Assembly (NCBI RefSeq): GCF_000328475.2 | Contig: NC_026494.1 | Coordinates: 372,001 to 436,000 of the forward strand | Reading direction: 5' to 3' | Length of the DNA stretch: 64,000 nt | Origin: Mycosarcoma maydis | Taxonomy: Eukaryota; Basidiomycota; Ustilaginomycetes; Ustilaginales | Shown: piece by piece, positions 1-10,639 of the stretch | Position numbering within the stretch: position 1 is the stretch's first letter | Layout: the number at the start of each line of letters is the position of its first letter | The notes under the pieces: model-generated | The model's database searches: none | Seen by the model: only the letters and a program-made list of their open reading frames with translations | Told to the model about the DNA's origin: nothing | Made by a program: the position numbers and the translations under genes

Positions 1-450
1 ATAACAATCGGCTGATATTCACGTTTCACGATTTCCGATTCACGATTCACGATTCACGATTCACGATTCACGATTCACGATTCACGATTCACGATTCACG
101 ATTCACGATTCACGATTCACGATTCACGATTCACGATTCACGATTCACGATTCACGATTCACGATTCACGATTCACGATTTTGCAAGTTGCACGCACATT
201 ATATTCACGATTCGTGATTCGTGATTGACCCTCCAACTATACTCACGACTGTTGTCTATCGTTTCAGCTCTACTCTTCTCAAGGTGACTACACTCTGCGC
301 ATCTGTCAGCCGCGCTGCCTCTTACGTCACCATATATGGTGTTCTGAGGTTGATGGTGAGGCGATGCAGGTCAAAACAGTCCTGCTTTGAAGCTGATTAA
401 TTCTGTCATGATCTACAGTACGAGCTAGTTTGTTCATTCTGCTCAAGGCA
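1..450. other. gene-free left edge with heptamer array
   Basis: No coding sequence is recognisable here. The stretch holds the long (GATTCAC)n array and a smaller mixed TCACGA/TCGTGA tract at 203-227, followed by unremarkable sequence downstream of the AHA1 stop codon. Confidence 0.6.
37..180. repeat. perfect heptamer tandem array (GATTCAC)n
   Basis: About 20.5 uninterrupted copies of GATTCAC. This is the longest of many short TCACGA/TCGTGA tracts scattered through the gene-free DNA of the window. The lack of any substitution suggests recent expansion. Confidence 0.97.
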
Positions 451-1520
451 TCACAGAATCGTGCCAAGACTGCATCAAAGATTGGAAATAAGCGGCGGAT
501 CAGAAAGAATAGGAGAGAATCAGTATATTGGTCGACTAAACTACGACAAAACAAATATTAATCGGTTACTTACCCCATCGACTTCAGACCGCGAATGTAG
601 TAGGTCTCGAGGTTCTTCTCCACAATCTCCTCGTCTCCAGAAGGAGCACCGCTAAGCACAAGCTCCAGCTTGGTCGAGTCGCCGCCTTCGGTCAGGTTGA
701 TAGCCAGGGTACCGTAGTAACCCTCGGGGAACTGGGGCGTTCGCCACTTCTGGATGAGCTGCTTGGGGGCATCGACGCTCACCACCTTGCCAATTACATT
801 TCCGCCAAAGAGCGCAAATTCGGCATCCGCTTTCGGCTCAAATTTCGCTGGTGCTCGGGTCCACATGGGAATGCGTGATGGGTTGGTGAGAAGGTCCCAC
901 AGATCTGATGTGCTGATGGCAAGTTCGCTGGAAACACGTACATCGCTCGAGCTTGATGATACGGTAGCCTTCGCCTGCGAAGAAGGCGCAGCAGGCGCAC
1001 CCGCTGATGCTGCAACGCTTGCAGTTGGTGTGGCAGCGCCAGGAGTCGAAGCCGGGCTGTCATGGCCCAAGTCCTTGGCGTGGGCATCAATGAGGTTCTG
1101 GCGGAAGGCGTGGAAGACAAGGCGGAGTGAAGGAGCGAGCTCCTTGCGCACAGCATCATAAAGCTGGTTGGCTTCTGCTGACGGCTTTGTCGACATCTCG
1201 GTCTCGAATTGATACTCGTCGCCTTCGTCCTCGATTTCGTGGCTCACTTCTGGGAATGTGATGGTACCGCTCGCCTCAGTGCCATCGTCCGATGTTCCCG
1301 ACCAAGCGTAGGTAATGGCGCAATCGTAGATGGTAATGAGCTTGCCTTTGCGGTTTCCGAGCTCAACGTCGCCTTCGAAGGAGGATAGACGGTCCACCTT
1401 GACCTGACCGCTCTTGCCGACACTCACCGACTTGCCCACGGTTGCCTCGGTGATGTGGTTCTTGGCCCAAGGTGTGCAGCCCTTAGTCTTCCAGTGGTAG
1501 TGCTTGTTCCAGGTTGACAT
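451..1520 (-). CDS. AHA1: AHA1 activator of Hsp90 ATPase (2 exons)
   Basis: Co-chaperone that stimulates the Hsp90 ATPase in the cytosol. The main exon is 574-1520. A GTAAGT donor follows ATGGG, and a CAG acceptor leads into a 19-nt terminal exon at 451-469, giving a 321-residue protein that ends GLGTIL, like the GLGAVL end of yeast Aha1. Residues from about 5 to 150 fit the Aha1 N-terminal domain and begin WNKHYHWKTKGC, a variant of the family NxNNWHW motif. A Ser/Ala/Pro-rich linker follows, then an AHSA1/Bet v 1-like domain from about residue 200 (ELAISTSDLWDLLTNPSRIP). The ATG at 1520 is chosen because family similarity starts there; the frame is open upstream but unlike the family. Identity is secure; the last exon is inferred from splice signals and the family C-terminus. 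Confidence 0.93.
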
Positions 1521-3742
1521 CTTGTTTTGGCCGCTTGAAGTTTGAGTAGGGTGTGCGGATCGAGGAATGAGTTGCTTTGGATCAGGAAAGAGGTATGAAA
1601 GTGGTATGGAGTCTTTGATTTTAGCACGGATCAGCCAGACAAGAAGGACAGGGAGCAATTTAGCGCACCGAGGTGGAGCTGTTCACACACTCGTGATTTG
1701 TTCGTCGTTGCTGCTTCTCGGAATTTGCCAGAAGCAACACTTTCTTTCCGTCACGCCGCGTTGTGATGTCGTGCGAAAAGTTAGAAATCTCGCTTTTGCT
1801 CTTAGGAAGGGTCTAACATGGCTCGCGACTTGCTACGTCTATGTCCCTCAGATAAGGGCCCGTTCACGTGATTACCACGAATCGTTGAATCGTTCTTGTA
1901 GTGTAGCTCTCTCGTCTGGCACATAACGCTGTTGCAGGTCGGACCTAACCAACTTGTGTTCGCAGTCTTCTTTAGCCCTCAAGAGCAGCTGCCGTTCCCG
2001 TCTCGGAAGTCGAAACCCTCACTCGAACCGTGTGAGGCAGTAGAGTCACGAGTCGGTAATCTTGACATCGCTGATTCACCAAAATAAATTTATCTGCGCG
2101 CATCTCCGTGCCTGGGCCACTTGGTCGGCTCGCAGCCTGGCGCCATTCGACCTTTCCGACTGCTGCGCCATGACTCATACCCAGATGTGGCTGTCCGCCA
2201 AGTGACTCATTCATGATTGACTTGACTTTCGCTTTGGCATCAGTGTTCCGACGGAAGTAACCTCGTCCAGGGTGGGAGGAGCTCACGTCTCCTTCCATAG
2301 GCGAATGAGGGTGCGAAATTTGGAAGATTCGTATGAAAAGCTGGATCGTATGCGTATGGTGATGTGTCTCTTGTGTTCGAGAAGCTGAGCACGAGGAGAT
2401 GTTACAAACGTGGTCTGATCTAGCTGGCTTAGTCAGATGCTGCAAAAGGTGTCACGGGATCGGGGGCCAGAACCATCGACGGGACCAACAGATTGTTTTT
2501 ACAGCAAAAGCGAACGACGGGCTGTTCGTGATTGGGCGTGTCTGCTGATCATAGAGGAAAAGGTGCGATAAATCGCGCTGTCGTCATGCGGCGCACGTCT
2601 CTGGTTGTGATTTCGCGACACACTGTCACTCTCACGCTGAGCATCGACTGCTTGCCGATTACGTTCTGACCTCGCATCACATCTCTGTTGAGACCACAAA
2701 CGTAGATGCGCTTGTGTTGGCTTCTCTGCGACTGTCACGGGAGTGTGGTATCTGCTAATTTGCCTTGCCGAACTCGGGCTCGGTGCTAGGCGGTTTACGT
2801 CGAGCCTTCCTTACAAACAGATGCAAGACTGTGTGTCGCGTACAAGTCATCTTTAGCGGTCAAGTCCCATTGTTGGATTCCAGTCGAGCCGAGCCCTTTC
2901 GACTTGGGCTTGAAACGTTGCAGTGTCAGCTTGCAGCGAGGGGCTGATGCATGCCTCTTTCCTGGTTGTCCTGCTGCGTGGCTGGGATCCTTGGCTGGCC
3001 AGCCGCGTCATCAAGATCGACATCCTGTTTCGCCGCCCAACTGCGGACGATCCTGTTGTGTTCAGGCTGCGCTTCTTATGACAGGAGGTTCAGGTGGCAT
3101 TTGCCTCCCCTCCCTTCTCTAGCTTGACTGTATCCTTGAGTCCTGTCTGTATGCACTTCCCCACGCTCAAATTCGCCTCTTGTCGGCGCCGACAACAGCC
3201 ACAAATTTGTAGAACTCAGCCAAGGAAAGCTTCAGCTCCTGTCATGCGCTCGACTGAGCAAACAAAGAAAAGACCCAATGATCTGTGCTACGCTGCGACA
3301 AAGGCAAGGGTTTCCAAAGAATCAGACGGAGCGCTGTCTCCCCCCACTTTTGGCCCTACCGTCGTTCTTCGCCACCTTGTAGCTGCGCTAAGAGGAAGGA
3401 TGTGAATCTGGTTGTTGTAATACAAGTTCGCTGCGCGTTAATAAGGTGTATCAACGGCGGCGGTGACGACATGCCGTACAGAGTACAAAGCTGCCCCGCT
3501 TCTCCTAGTGACTGGATTTGCGAAGGCTCTTTCATCCTGACCAGCTCGCCACCACCGTGTCTCTCACCTGCTGTGAGTTTCTCGTCATTGCTGAAACCTT
3601 GAACGCTTCCAGCACCACCGCTTGCACTGCTGCTGAACGTTTTCACAAAGTCGATCCCAGTACGGAGCCGGGCAATCTTCCTGACGAGTCATTGAAATAT
3701 CTAGAAGCTCGAGCTCAAGCTGCTATCACGAGAACACAAGGC
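1521..3742. other. 2.2-kb intergenic region, AHA1 to bZIP gene
   Basis: This region holds the divergent promoters and 5' leaders of AHA1 and the bZIP gene. Open frames are short and low in quality. The longest, on the minus strand at about 1972-2445, matches no family I recognise. The bZIP frame stays open back to a TTG at 3518 without an ATG, so an upstream non-coding or short coding exon is possible. Confidence 0.5.
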
Positions 3743-5626
3743 ATGGAATCCTTCAACGCGAGTGACAGACATTCTCGAAACATATATTTGGGCACGGGCG
3801 ATTCACCAACAGGCCCGGACGCTGTTGGCATGGCGACGGTCAGTGCGGTGGTATCGCAATGTGCTCAATCGAACACAACTCCAAAAAGTCCGCCCAGTGG
3901 TGAAACTATTCACTACGCCCACGAATCCGATACACGGACTGAAATCGGCACATGTTCCGCTACGCCCAACGCTAGGGCTAGTCGTCTGTTCCGTGAAAGA
4001 CGAAAGGAGAGGGAAAAGGTTCTCCGAGAAACAATTGCAGAGCTAGCTGATCGCAACGCCGCTCTAGAAGCCTTGCTCTTGCACCACGGAATCGCTCCGC
4101 CCGTTTCCGCCACTTTGCAGAATGACCTAAGCCTCAACAGATCCAAACATCTTGGCGGTCCACCCATCCATATTCCCGGGTTGACGTCGGTTAGGCCTCC
4201 TTTGAACCCAAGAGTCACCGAACAAAGCAATCTTCATGGAAGCTCTCCAATTGAGGCAAGTCGATTCCAGGGCTTTTGCCGGCCCTTATTGCCGCCCGTC
4301 CCCAGCAGCGATCTCTTCGCCTGCGGGAGATTGCATGACCCCTGCGTCCATCAGCATAGCGAACTGACCCGCTTTCCAGACAGATCGTTGGAAGCTCAGT
4401 CTGCTTCGTTGCACACTTTGACAAACGCAAGCCCGCCTGTACAGGCCTTTGGCGACATGCTTCGCGTACGCACTGGAGCTATCAGTCCCTCCCACCATGG
4501 GCCAGTTAGCGGGCAACGACACCCTGACTGTGTCCAGAAACTTCCCCCGCCGAACCTCAACCCGAGCAGCATGAATGCACCACAATCGTCTTTATCAGTG
4601 GGCTCGAATTTGCAGGGGACCGGACAGTCTTTCCCGCAGTTCGTGGCTACGGCAGTTCCAGGTTTGACTTCGCCGTCGGTTGCTACTCATGCAGAAGCAT
4701 ATCGCCATGCAGAGAGTATGGCTCCGCATCTGCAGAACGCAATGCTCACACATCCCGTGACACCACCTGATTCTGGTCTGTTGGCAAGAATGCCGGTCCT
4801 CAGTTCTGCTGAAGAGCGCGTGATTGCTTCCAGAAGTGGATCTGCTCTGCATCATTTGTGGCAGCCTTCAATGTTTCGTCAGGATCGTGCAGAGCATGAG
4901 ACCTTTGCTTTGGATGGTCAGCCACTTCAGCCACAGCTCCAGAACGTGGAGATGCAGCTCCCTCGAATGGACACGCATATTTATCTTCAGAATTCACGAC
5001 TGACTACTCCCGGCTTGAGCATGCCCCTTAAGGCCTGTCCAAAAATGGGAGTTAGCGGACCAAATGTTACGAGAGACATGCTTGTGCCGCTGATTCAGCC
5101 ACACGTTTTCGATCCAGTCATGTTGGCTCCATCACGACCAAGACTTGCTGGTCAACGGACAGGCTTTCAGTCTGATTCCGGTCTTGAAAGCTGCGAGGTT
5201 GCGTACGGCGCCTCACGGACCGAAGCTCAGCAACAGTCTAGGTCAGGGTCAGCATCAGCATCGAGAGCTTCAGCACGAGCCTGGACCCATCCCACCGCTA
5301 GTCCATCATCAAGTCGGCAATCAGTCTGCCTGCCATCCCAAGCGACCGAGTCAACGTCAGATAGATCCACTGCCTTCTCCGAACCCACCTACAACCAATA
5401 CGCTGGGAGGTCATACGTCGCGCATAGCGTACTCGAAGGTATATTTGACGAACATTATCAAGACACACACGATAGCGGCTCTGAGATCGGGACATCCTCT
5501 ATCAGACGACGAAATACGAGCGAAAGCATCCGTAGCGGAACGGCAGCGTCTCGCTCCTCGAATCAATTCAGTGGTACCATTTCCGATTCGACGTTTGGTA
5601 GATCATCGATGCGAAGCAGCATCTGA
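3743..5626 (+). CDS. bZIP transcription factor
   Basis: Predicted 627-residue nuclear DNA-binding protein. A bZIP region lies at about residues 72-118. Its basic segment is NARASRLFRERRKERE, which carries the invariant N-x7-R spacing, and it continues into a short heptad segment with leucines (VLRETIAELADRNAALEALL). The remaining roughly 500 residues are Ser/Pro/Gln-rich and low in complexity, typical of fungal regulators, with no other recognisable domain. The start used is the first ATG in the frame (MESFNASDRH). The frame is open for another 75 codons upstream but only from non-ATG codons, so a 5' exon cannot be excluded. It is convergent with the FAM192A-like gene, 184 bp apart. The target pathway is unknown. 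The zipper is short, so dimer partners cannot be inferred. Confidence 0.8.
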   Translation: MESFNASDRHSRNIYLGTGDSPTGPDAVGMATVSAVVSQCAQSNTTPKSPPSGETIHYAHESDTRTEIGTCSATPNARASRLFRERRKEREKVLRETIAELADRNAALEALLLHHGIAPPVSATLQNDLSLNRSKHLGGPPIHIPGLTSVRPPLNPRVTEQSNLHGSSPIEASRFQGFCRPLLPPVPSSDLFACGRLHDPCVHQHSELTRFPDRSLEAQSASLHTLTNASPPVQAFGDMLRVRTGAISPSHHGPVSGQRHPDCVQKLPPPNLNPSSMNAPQSSLSVGSNLQGTGQSFPQFVATAVPGLTSPSVATHAEAYRHAESMAPHLQNAMLTHPVTPPDSGLLARMPVLSSAEERVIASRSGSALHHLWQPSMFRQDRAEHETFALDGQPLQPQLQNVEMQLPRMDTHIYLQNSRLTTPGLSMPLKACPKMGVSGPNVTRDMLVPLIQPHVFDPVMLAPSRPRLAGQRTGFQSDSGLESCEVAYGASRTEAQQQSRSGSASASRASARAWTHPTASPSSSRQSVCLPSQATESTSDRSTAFSEPTYNQYAGRSYVAHSVLEGIFDEHYQDTHDSGSEIGTSSIRRRNTSESIRSGTAASRSSNQFSGTISDSTFGRSSMRSSI

Positions 5627-5810
5627 CATTGTTCTTGGTAGTCGGCGCCCACGTTCGAAAGATATGCCGAATACGGGCGTTTCTTGAACGTGAGAGATCA
5701 AGGCTGCGACGTGACACTGGCTCTTGTACCTCTGTACTTGTTTGAGTTCATTTTTGGGATGAATGGGTATCAATGTGGAGCAATTTGCAGCAACTTGCCG
5801 AGTGTCTGTT

Positions 5811-6443
5811 TCACGGTTTGTCAGAATGGTCGTTGGCTATGGTCACTTTTGGAGCTGCTTGTGCTGCTGTGGACGAAGGGGCGGCAGTGGGCTTGGCAGA
5901 TGCAGTAGCGGAAGCCGGACTGACGGGTGGTTTTCTCTTGACGACGCCCAGCAAGGCTGAGGAATTGGGCTTGCGCTTTTTCTTGTTGGTTGTTGGTGGT
6001 TCGGGTAGTGTTGCCTGCTTGGGTGGCTGCATTGCGTGATTCTCCTTGGTGTGGACCGCATTGGTCGGGTTCTGGTGCAAAGTCTCATGCTTGCCGATCT
6101 TGGATTGATCGATTGTTGCTACGCTGGCTGATTTGGCTAAGCGAAACAGCTCGAGCTGCTTGCTCTCGTTTCTCTTTCTCTCGAGCTCGTCTCGCTTTCT
6201 ATCCGCCTCGATGGCTGCTAAGAACTCGGCCTCTGCATCGTCGATACCTCGAAACTGATTTGATAGCTTGAACTTGTCCTCGATACTTGCATCTTTTGCC
6301 TGCTTGTGTGCTTGAAGTCGCTCGTACAATGATCGTGGATCGTACTCTTCCGTGGACGAATCACGATTACCGCTAGCGCGCGCCGAATCGAGCTCGGCCT
6401 GACTAACAAATCTGGATCCAACCCTCTTGTTGCCACCGATCAT
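5811..6443 (-). CDS. FAM192A/NIP30 (PSME3-interacting) family protein
   Basis: A 210-residue protein whose first 120 residues carry the NIP30 N-terminal signature: SRFVSQAELDSARASG, then EEYDPRSLYERLQAHK, then FRGIDDAEAEFLAAIEADRK. A charged helix rich in Glu/Arg/Lys follows. The C-terminal third is Ala/Pro/Lys-rich and contains a basic KKKRKP stretch that could be a nuclear signal. In animals the family binds the nuclear proteasome activator PA28-gamma; whether that holds in a smut fungus is unknown, since the family also occurs in species without an obvious PA28. The ATG at 6443 is the first in frame; upstream the frame opens only with GTG. It is transcribed in tandem with importin alpha, 805 bp away. 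Confidence 0.85.
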   Translation of the reverse strand: MIGGNKRVGSRFVSQAELDSARASGNRDSSTEEYDPRSLYERLQAHKQAKDASIEDKFKLSNQFRGIDDAEAEFLAAIEADRKRDELERKRNESKQLELFRLAKSASVATIDQSKIGKHETLHQNPTNAVHTKENHAMQPPKQATLPEPPTTNKKKRKPNSSALLGVVKRKPPVSPASATASAKPTAAPSSTAAQAAPKVTIANDHSDKP

Positions 6444-7248
6444 ACTTTCCACCACAGCCAATCCACCTGATCCCAAACTGTCTAGCACTACAGCTGTTAC
6501 GTATTGCTCTCCTTAGTCGTCCTTACGATCCAAACAAATCGTGGATCGTTTGTCGTGCTTTTCAATATACAACAAGATGGTGTATGCATTGAAAGCCGCA
6601 AACCCACCCAAAAACTGCTCTTGGACCCTGGATTTTCCACCCCTCAAATGCCGCCCCAGCCCGTGCACCCGCCGCCCAAATCAAAATCATCGCTCTTCAC
6701 CGTGAGTTTTCCACCAAACATACACACCCACACATACATACATACATACAAAACCGCAGACGCTAAAAGATTTGCAGGATTGACGAAACAATGAGGATGA
6801 GAAATGACACAAGAGGGAAACAATGACATGTATGGATTGTAAAAGGGAGACGACGCCGATCTGGCATCGAGAGTGGAGACGCACGACCGCATGCGCGGGC
6901 AGGATCGATACTGGGTGGGGAAAGGACTAGCAACACGTCGTTTGACACTTACGGAGCGCACCCTGTGCGCATATGGGGCGAAAAAGCCAGGGTGCGACCT
7001 GCAAACTTACCTTTTTTTGTCAAGTGGATGCGCATCCATCATGCTACATGGTGAGAGGCAGCTAGCGACGCTGTGTACTCAGTGCAGAAGGGCGGATCTG
7101 GTATCCTCGTAGACAGCCATCTCGTTTGACACCATGTGTATCCATCCGAGGCCGTGACGGAGAGATTTGTAGTCGTTGCAGAGTTGGCACGCTCTACAGC
7201 GGTGGTCGTTGCGGAAGCAAGCGCTCTCGTTTGTTTGAAGCGACTCGC
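6444..7248. other. intergenic, importin alpha 3' to FAM192A-like 5'
   Basis: An 805-bp spacer between two minus-strand genes. It contains a short CA/CATA microsatellite at about 6721-6751 and should hold the promoter of the FAM192A-like gene and the importin alpha 3' UTR. No convincing gene is seen. Confidence 0.5.
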
Positions 7249-8889
7249 TTACTGCTGCATGCCGTTCTGAGCGGGCGTAAAGTTGAATCCACCCTGTGGA
7301 GCATTCAAGTCGGACTGGAATGCAAACGCACCGGTCTCGTCGACTTGAGGAGCGCCGAGACCAGTGTCCTGTGCCTCGTCGTCTGGGAAGTACTTGTCCA
7401 TGATGTAGAAGCACTTCTTGTAGATGTCGAGGTTCTCGTGGTGCTGGAGGTTGTGGATACAGACCATACCTCCGCACTCCTCGATATGAAGCGCATAAGC
7501 GTTGGGAGCGTCGCCACCAGCAGCGTCGCGGTCCATCTCTCCCACCTTGAGGATATTCTCGAGACCATCGAGCGCCACCTGAATGATTTTGTTATCCATG
7601 CTGCTGAGAAGGTCGCAGAGCGGCTTGATGCAGCCTTGCGAGACGAGGTATCGGATCTGTTGAGGCTCGGTGAGACCGCCGCTGGTAGCGTTGCTGATGG
7701 CCCAGCAGGCCTCCTTTTTGGTCTTGAAGTCGGCGTGCTGCAGAATGTCGATGAGAGGAGGGATAATGTTTGCGTCGATCACGGCCTGGATCTGCTGAGA
7801 AGAACCAGCGGTGATGTTGGAGATGGTCCAGCAGGCTTCCTTGCGGATGCCCTCCTTGGGCGAGGAGAGCAGCGAGAGCAAAGGTGGCAGCGCGCCAGAC
7901 GAGATGACGACCTGGGTCTGGTAGTCGTCGCCAGTGACAATGTTGCCGACGGAGCGAAGTGCAGGGGTCTGGACCGCAGTGGAAGGGTGGGTGAGTAGGT
8001 CTACGAGACGGCGGCAGACGCCGGACTCGATGACGCCCTGAATCTTTTCGTTGGCGCCGTCCGAGAGATACGAGATGGCCCAGCAGGCGTCGATAAGCAC
8101 CTCGTCGTCCATCGAGTATACGAGCTTGGTGAGCACACTGAGGGCGGGAGAGACCATGGACCATTCTGGTTGAGGGTTCTTGCCACGGCAAAAGTTGCTT
8201 AGCGTCCACGTTGCGTTGCGGAGCATGCTCTGCTTGTGGTTCTCGCTGAGGAGAGCAATCAAGGGACGCATGGCACCTGCCTGGAGGACGTAGTCACGGC
8301 ACTTGGGGCTGTCACCGGCAATGTTACCAAGAGCCCAGACGGCCTGTTCGCGAACGTCGAGGACGGGCGACGAGAGAAGCTCGATAAAGACGGGAACAGC
8401 GCCCTCGTTGATAACGACCTGGGTGTGATCAGAGGTACCGGAGGCGATGTTGGTGAGTGCCCAAGCAGCCTCGAACTGGATCATGCTGTGCGGGCTTCGG
8501 AGGAACTCGACAAAGCGAGGAACGACACCGGCAGCAATGACGCGCTCGATGGGAGGGTTCTTTTCTTTGGACAGAAGCTTTCGAAACTTGGTGGTGGCGT
8601 CGAGCTGGCGGTCGAGATTGTCACTCATGGCATCTTCGATCATTTTTGGGAGCTCATCGGCAAGCTGAGCATCGACAGCAGCGGAGGCAATGCCATCGTC
8701 GTCCGAGTCGGCGCCGCTCTCATCGTCGGCGATGTTTAGGTTCCTTCGCTTTGCCATGGATTCTTCACGCTTCTGACGACGGATCTCGACCTGAGCCTCT
8801 TCACGCCTACGTCGGAGCTCATCCTGCTTGAAGACACCCTTTGCCTTGTAGTTGTCTTGTCGACGCGGAATGCCGCGCATGCTTGACAT
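7249..8889 (-). CDS. SRP1: importin subunit alpha (karyopherin alpha)
   Basis: Nuclear import adaptor that recognises classical nuclear localisation signals and binds importin beta. The 546-residue protein is single-exon. It begins [20 protein letters not shown] and has an Arg/Lys-rich importin-beta-binding region over about residues 1-60. Armadillo repeats follow from about residue 80 to 500, with regularly spaced [36 protein letters not shown] and WAISNATSG segments whose Trp and Asn residues form the NLS-binding groove. The C-terminus is acidic and then Gly/Phe/Asn-rich. Length and layout match yeast Srp1 (542 residues). The ATG at 8889 is preferred because upstream in-frame codons do not resemble the family. 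Confidence 0.97.
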   Translation of the reverse strand: MSSMRGIPRRQDNYKAKGVFKQDELRRRREEAQVEIRRQKREESMAKRRNLNIADDESGADSDDDGIASAAVDAQLADELPKMIEDAMSDNLDRQLDATTKFRKLLSKEKNPPIERVIAAGVVPRFVEFLRSPHSMIQFEAAWALTNIASGTSDHTQVVINEGAVPVFIELLSSPVLDVREQAVWALGNIAGDSPKCRDYVLQAGAMRPLIALLSENHKQSMLRNATWTLSNFCRGKNPQPEWSMVSPALSVLTKLVYSMDDEVLIDACWAISYLSDGANEKIQGVIESGVCRRLVDLLTHPSTAVQTPALRSVGNIVTGDDYQTQVVISSGALPPLLSLLSSPKEGIRKEACWTISNITAGSSQQIQAVIDANIIPPLIDILQHADFKTKKEACWAISNATSGGLTEPQQIRYLVSQGCIKPLCDLLSSMDNKIIQVALDGLENILKVGEMDRDAAGGDAPNAYALHIEECGGMVCIHNLQHHENLDIYKKCFYIMDKYFPDDEAQDTGLGAPQVDETGAFAFQSDLNAPQGGFNFTPAQNGMQQ

Positions 8890-10639
8890 GGTGAGAAATT
8901 GTGCGATAGCGGAAAGCAAGAGATCGATACGTCAGGAAGGCAGCAAAACGAATCGGAGTGTAGCCGGAGACGACGATTTGCTGGATGGTGAATGACCTGG
9001 GCTAGAAAGATGACAGGTCGAGAAAGTGTTGGTGGTGAGGAGATGGAAAAAAGAGCGAGTGTTGTGATCTGTGTATGTGTGTGTGTGGAGTAGAGGGCGG
9101 CAAAGTTGAATCGAGGCTGAGGCACCGAACAAAATCACACCCAGACGCACAGAAGACTTGGACAGAGTTTCAGCTGCGAGAGAAGCAGAAAAACGGAGAC
9201 CAACACCTCGAGACGCATCCAACCACGAACCACGAACCACGAACCACACAGAGAAACACACGCACACGCTCCCTAACTTCTCACGGCGTGAGTCTCAAAT
9301 TTGCAATCAATTCTTTGCAATCAATTCAACTTGACTCATGACTGCCATTCACGATTCGTGATTTGGAACTCGTGACTGACGAGACGCCGAGACGGCAGCA
9401 CAGCGCTTTCGCCAAACAAAACAGCACTGACGCTGGCTGAGCCTCTCCTTGCCTCGGCAGCGATCTTGGATCTGATTCCATGAAGCAATCACGAATCACG
9501 AATCGCTTCGCTTTGCTTTGCTTTTCTTTTCTTTTCTTTTCTTGATGGCCTTTTGCGAATCAATGATCTGCAGCCGCCGTCATCTACTCAAGCACAGCGA
9601 GCGATCTTGGGTAAATCGTTCAGCTTATCCTACGCTTCTGCGGCTCGGCATTTTTCGTACGAGAGGATCTCAACCTTGGCCTTGATCAACACTCGGACAT
9701 GAATAGCGAGTCGCCACAAGCGGTTTCGTGCCATCTCTTCTCTGAGAGAGACATCAAGTAGAGTGACGAACCCGAATCACCTCGACAGATCTTGCATCAC
9801 AACCACACCTCAACAGATTTTGGCGTCGTGAACCGAAGAAGCAAGTCACAGTCATGAATCCGCCACAGTGGCATCTGTGAACCAAGATTGTGAATCCTGA
9901 ATATCCTCAATAATATCCTGAATCCTGAATCCTGAATCGTGACTGCACATGATTTTACGTCGGCGGATTCGTGTGCATGTGCTACACTCTTACATTGCAC
10001 AAAGAAAAGAGCCACACGAGCCACACGCAGCGTGCAGCGCGGAAAATCACAGAATCACGAATCATTCACCTCAAATCCGAGCCTCTCGGGCTTTAGGCTT
10101 TTCAGTGGTGAGTGTGAGTGCGCCGCAAGCTCGTACACCGTGGTTCGGAAGTTGGCCGCGGTTCTTGTATCTCGTACCACGTCACTTTATAACGTAAGGC
10201 TGCTCTGCCTTGAAGAGGTCCATGTCGCTTATCAACATGCTGTCTTGCGCACAAGTACAATTGAAGCTCCTTCTCGATACGTGGCCCAGATGCGGCGTCA
10301 GAAATTGGCAATCTTTGCGTTTCTGTGACACATGGTGTGAGTCGTGAGTCAATTCGTGGTTGTGGTTGTTTCTTGATTCGTGATTCACGCTTGGTGATTT
10401 CGTCTCCAGCACGCAAATCACACGCAAATCACGAATCAAATGAATTTCACGAGTAAGAGCAACAGCAGCCTCGTCCGGTACATGAGTCTGGCCAATATCC
10501 GATTTCGGCGTTTTGCCAATTCGCTCACCTTCCCTGTTCAGCCATCGTTACTTCTCAACTGCCACCATCGCCTTGCTCTCAGCCTCGACTCGCATCTGAC
10601 ACACGCTACACGCTTGGTCTACGCCACCAACGCTCAGGC
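8890..10639. other. 1.75-kb divergent intergenic region
   Basis: Lies between the divergent importin alpha and RIB1 genes. It contains scattered TCACGA/TCGTGA copies (about 9349-9362, 9488-9504, 10037-10050 and 10377-10439), a pyrimidine tract near 9508-9544 and several (C)ACGAACC repeats near 9222-9245. No convincing open frame or RNA gene is seen. Confidence 0.5.
9508..9544. repeat. CTTTT/CTTTG pyrimidine-rich simple repeat
   Basis: Pentamer-like repeats of cttcg, ctttg and then ctttt on the plus strand, within the importin alpha/RIB1 promoter region. Confidence 0.8.

Noticed and set aside
37..180. CRISPR-like or telomeric array
   Set aside because: Unit length is seven with no spacers, and the unit is not TTAGGG. 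It is a simple tandem repeat of a family found throughout the window.
1972..2445. 157-codon minus-strand frame between AHA1 and the bZIP gene
   Set aside because: No family similarity, no supporting splice partners and weak codon use. It may be chance or part of a leader.
7126..7998. 290-codon plus-strand frame opposite importin alpha
   Set aside because: Antisense shadow of the armadillo-repeat gene; it starts outside and runs along the opposite codon phase without any motif.
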